A stretch of DNA of 8,259 nucleotides. Origin: Christensenellaceae bacterium (lineage in GTDB: Bacteria > Bacillota > Clostridia > Christensenellales > SZUA-584). Location: NCBI GenBank assembly GCA_012719815.1, contig JAAXZP010000389.1, forward strand, positions 1-8,259, written 5' to 3'. This document shows, piece after piece, positions 6,904 to 8,259 of this stretch (position 1 is the first letter of the stretch; every line of letters starts with the position of its first letter). The notes below the pieces were generated by a model. That model was not told where the DNA came from, ran no database searches, and saw only the letters and a program-made list of their open reading frames with translations. The translations under genes were made by a program, and so were the position numbers.

Positions 6904-8259
6904 ATGCTGGCAGGTTACCGGAACGAGATGCTGCACGATTCCTCTCTGCATATCTTTCGGGAGCCCGTGGGCGCTTTACAGGCGGGAACGACGGTCACGA
7001 TACGTTTCCGCACGCGGCTCAGGCTTGTGGAAGGCGTCTATCTCTGCGTATACAGCGACCAGTTCCGCGAGAACTATAGCATGGCGCTGTCGGATGGCTA
7101 CTGGCAGGTGTCGTTTGCCGCGCCTTCCGAGCCCGACACATACTGGTATCATTTTGCCGTCAAGGGGGACGGGAAGCTTGTCTACTACGGCGCGGACGGC
7201 AGACGCACGGCGGGTATGGGCTGCGCCTACACCGAGCTGCCGCCCGCGTTCCAGCTGACGGTGTATGCGTCCGGTTTTATGCCGGCGGCGTGGTTTCCCG
7301 GCGCGGTGATGTATCAGATATTTCCAGACCGGTTCCGGCGCAGCCAGGACGACACGGCGCAGAAAGGGCTCGAGTATCACCGATCCAAAGGGCGCACAGT
7401 CTACGAGCACAAAAACTGGGATGAGATGCCGCTGTATAAGCCGCTGGAAGGGCAGAAGGCGTACGAGCCGTGCGACTATTTCGGCGGGACGCTCAAAGGC
7501 ATCGAGGAATCGTTGGACTATATCGCCGGCCTCGGCGTGGACGTGATATACTTGAACCCTGTGTTTGAGGCGGCGTCCAACCACCGCTACAATACGGCGG
7601 ACTATATGCGCATCGACCCGGTGCTGGGCACCGAGGAGGACCTTAAAACGCTGTGCAAAAAGGCGGCGGAGCGGGGCATCCGCATCATGCTGGACGGCGT
7701 GTTTTCGCACACCGGTGCGGACAGCATCTACTTCAACAAAAACCGCGTCTACGACAGCGTGGGCGCGGCCAACAGCCCGGAATCGCCGTATTACCGGTGG
7801 TACAGCTTTGAGCACTATCCCGACAAATACCGCTGCTGGTGGGGGTTCGAGTCGCTGCCCGAGGTGAACGAGCACGACCCGCATTGGCAGGAATTCGTCG
7901 TGACAGGAGAAAACAGCGTTATCCGGCACTGGCTCAGGGTGGGCGTCATGGGATATCGGCTGGACGTGGCGGACGAGCTGCCGGACGACGTGCTGGAACT
8001 GATATACAGCACGGCGCGGCAGACGCAGCCCGACGCCGTGATACTGGGCGAGGTGTGGGAAGACGCGACCACCAAATACAGCTACGGCAACAAGCGGCGC
8101 TACGCGCTGGGCGGGCGGCTGGATTCGGTGACCAACTACCCGTTCCGCAGCGAAGTTATCAGCTTCCTTACCGGCAGGACGGATGCGGAGGAACTGCGCG
8201 ATTTTCTGGTCGAACAGGCGGTGAAATACCCTCCGCCCATGTACCACTGTCTCACAAAC
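6904..8259 (+). CDS. GH13 alpha-amylase/neopullulanase-like glucan hydrolase, 5' part (runs off the right edge)
   Basis: An open frame of 452 codons continues past the window. Residues 1 to about 125 look like a beta-sandwich N-terminal domain of the CBM34 type found in neopullulanase-like enzymes. It begins HDSSLHIFREPVG and includes a YWYHF strand. The GH13 barrel follows, starting with VMYQIFPDRF (135-144). Region I is MLDGVFSHTG (262-271, Asp264 and His269). SLPEVNE at about 317-323 resembles the MPKLN-like region V of neopullulanases. Region II is GYRLDVADE (350-358) with nucleophile Asp354. Region III is LGEVWED (381-387) with acid/base Glu383. Region IV, with the third catalytic Asp, should lie just beyond the edge. 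There is no signal peptide, so it is probably cytoplasmic. It lies 22 nt after glgP and probably shares its transcript. A role on phosphorylase-resistant, branched or short dextrins is inferred. Cleavage specificity, alpha-1,4 or alpha-1,6, cannot be told. Confidence 0.9.
   Translation, partial: MLAGYRNEMLHDSSLHIFREPVGALQAGTTVTIRFRTRLRLVEGVYLCVYSDQFRENYSMALSDGYWQVSFAAPSEPDTYWYHFAVKGDGKLVYYGADGRRTAGMGCAYTELPPAFQLTVYASGFMPAAWFPGAVMYQIFPDRFRRSQDDTAQKGLEYHRSKGRTVYEHKNWDEMPLYKPLEGQKAYEPCDYFGGTLKGIEESLDYIAGLGVDVIYLNPVFEAASNHRYNTADYMRIDPVLGTEEDLKTLCKKAAERGIRIMLDGVFSHTGADSIYFNKNRVYDSVGAANSPESPYYRWYSFEHYPDKYRCWWGFESLPEVNEHDPHWQEFVVTGENSVIRHWLRVGVMGYRLDVADELPDDVLELIYSTARQTQPDAVILGEVWEDATTKYSYGNKRRYALGGRLDSVTNYPFRSEVISFLTGRTDAEELRDFLVEQAVKYPPPMYHCLTN

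Noticed and set aside
4860..6905. Minus-strand open frames of 294 and 256 codons opposite glgP
   Set aside because: Same reasoning: shadow frames of a complete, conserved phosphorylase gene.
6897..7079. Short plus-strand frame starting at the ATG at 6897
   Set aside because: The start abuts the Shine-Dalgarno run with no gap. Its frame is a +2 shift of the GH13 gene, and the product has no recognisable features.
6776..7258. Plus-strand 160-codon frame spanning the glgP end and the GH13 start
   Set aside because: It overlaps both real genes out of frame, and its start is inside conserved glgP sequence.
6976..8247. 423-codon open frame on the minus strand
   Set aside because: It lies opposite the GH13 gene, which has every expected family motif. 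The minus-strand product is rich in Val, Arg, His and Ala with no recognisable motif, as expected for the antisense of GC-biased codons.
1..8259. A novel defence, mobile or biosynthetic system
   Set aside because: Every gene belongs to a well-known glycogen pathway family, on one strand in a known order. I saw no direct repeats, integrase, transposase, toxin pair or CRISPR repeats. The only unexplained structure is the glgA-glgP gap.

Overview
The window lies entirely inside a glycogen metabolism operon. All genes are on the + strand: the 3' end of glgB, then glgC, glgD, glgA, glgP and the first 452 codons of a GH13 alpha-glucan hydrolase. The paired glgC/glgD genes and the order B-C-D-A-P are typical of Firmicutes; enterobacteria have glgBXCAP and no glgD. 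The coding DNA is GC-rich with strong G/C preference at third positions, yet ATA is a common isoleucine codon (19 of 47 Ile codons in glgP by hand count). I infer a high-GC member of the Clostridia, perhaps gut or anaerobic. Species and family cannot be read from this window.

Layout. Positions 2-517 are the glgB C-terminus, with the catalytic part upstream of the window. glgC is 514-1734, glgD 1731-2852, glgA 2854-4347. These four genes are packed without gaps: GTGA overlap, ATGA overlap, then a 1-nt gap. This implies translational coupling of the whole synthesis branch. An 89-nt gap (4348-4436) is the only real intergenic space. It holds a near-consensus sigma-A-type promoter, a small stem-loop, and a longer-range pairing that would bury the glgP ribosome binding site. 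glgP is 4437-6881 with a TTG start. After 22 nt the GH13 gene begins at 6904 and runs off the right edge.

How the genes work together. GlgC, probably with the non-catalytic partner GlgD, makes ADP-glucose. GlgA polymerises it and GlgB adds alpha-1,6 branches. GlgP phosphorolyses the outer chains to glucose-1-phosphate. The GH13 enzyme has no signal peptide, so it probably acts in the cytoplasm on the limit dextrin or maltodextrins that GlgP leaves. No glgX or pulA gene is visible.

I see no mobile element, CRISPR array, RNA gene or canonical terminator. The gene content is ordinary. The part most worth a second look is the regulatory gap before glgP, which may separate control of degradation from synthesis.
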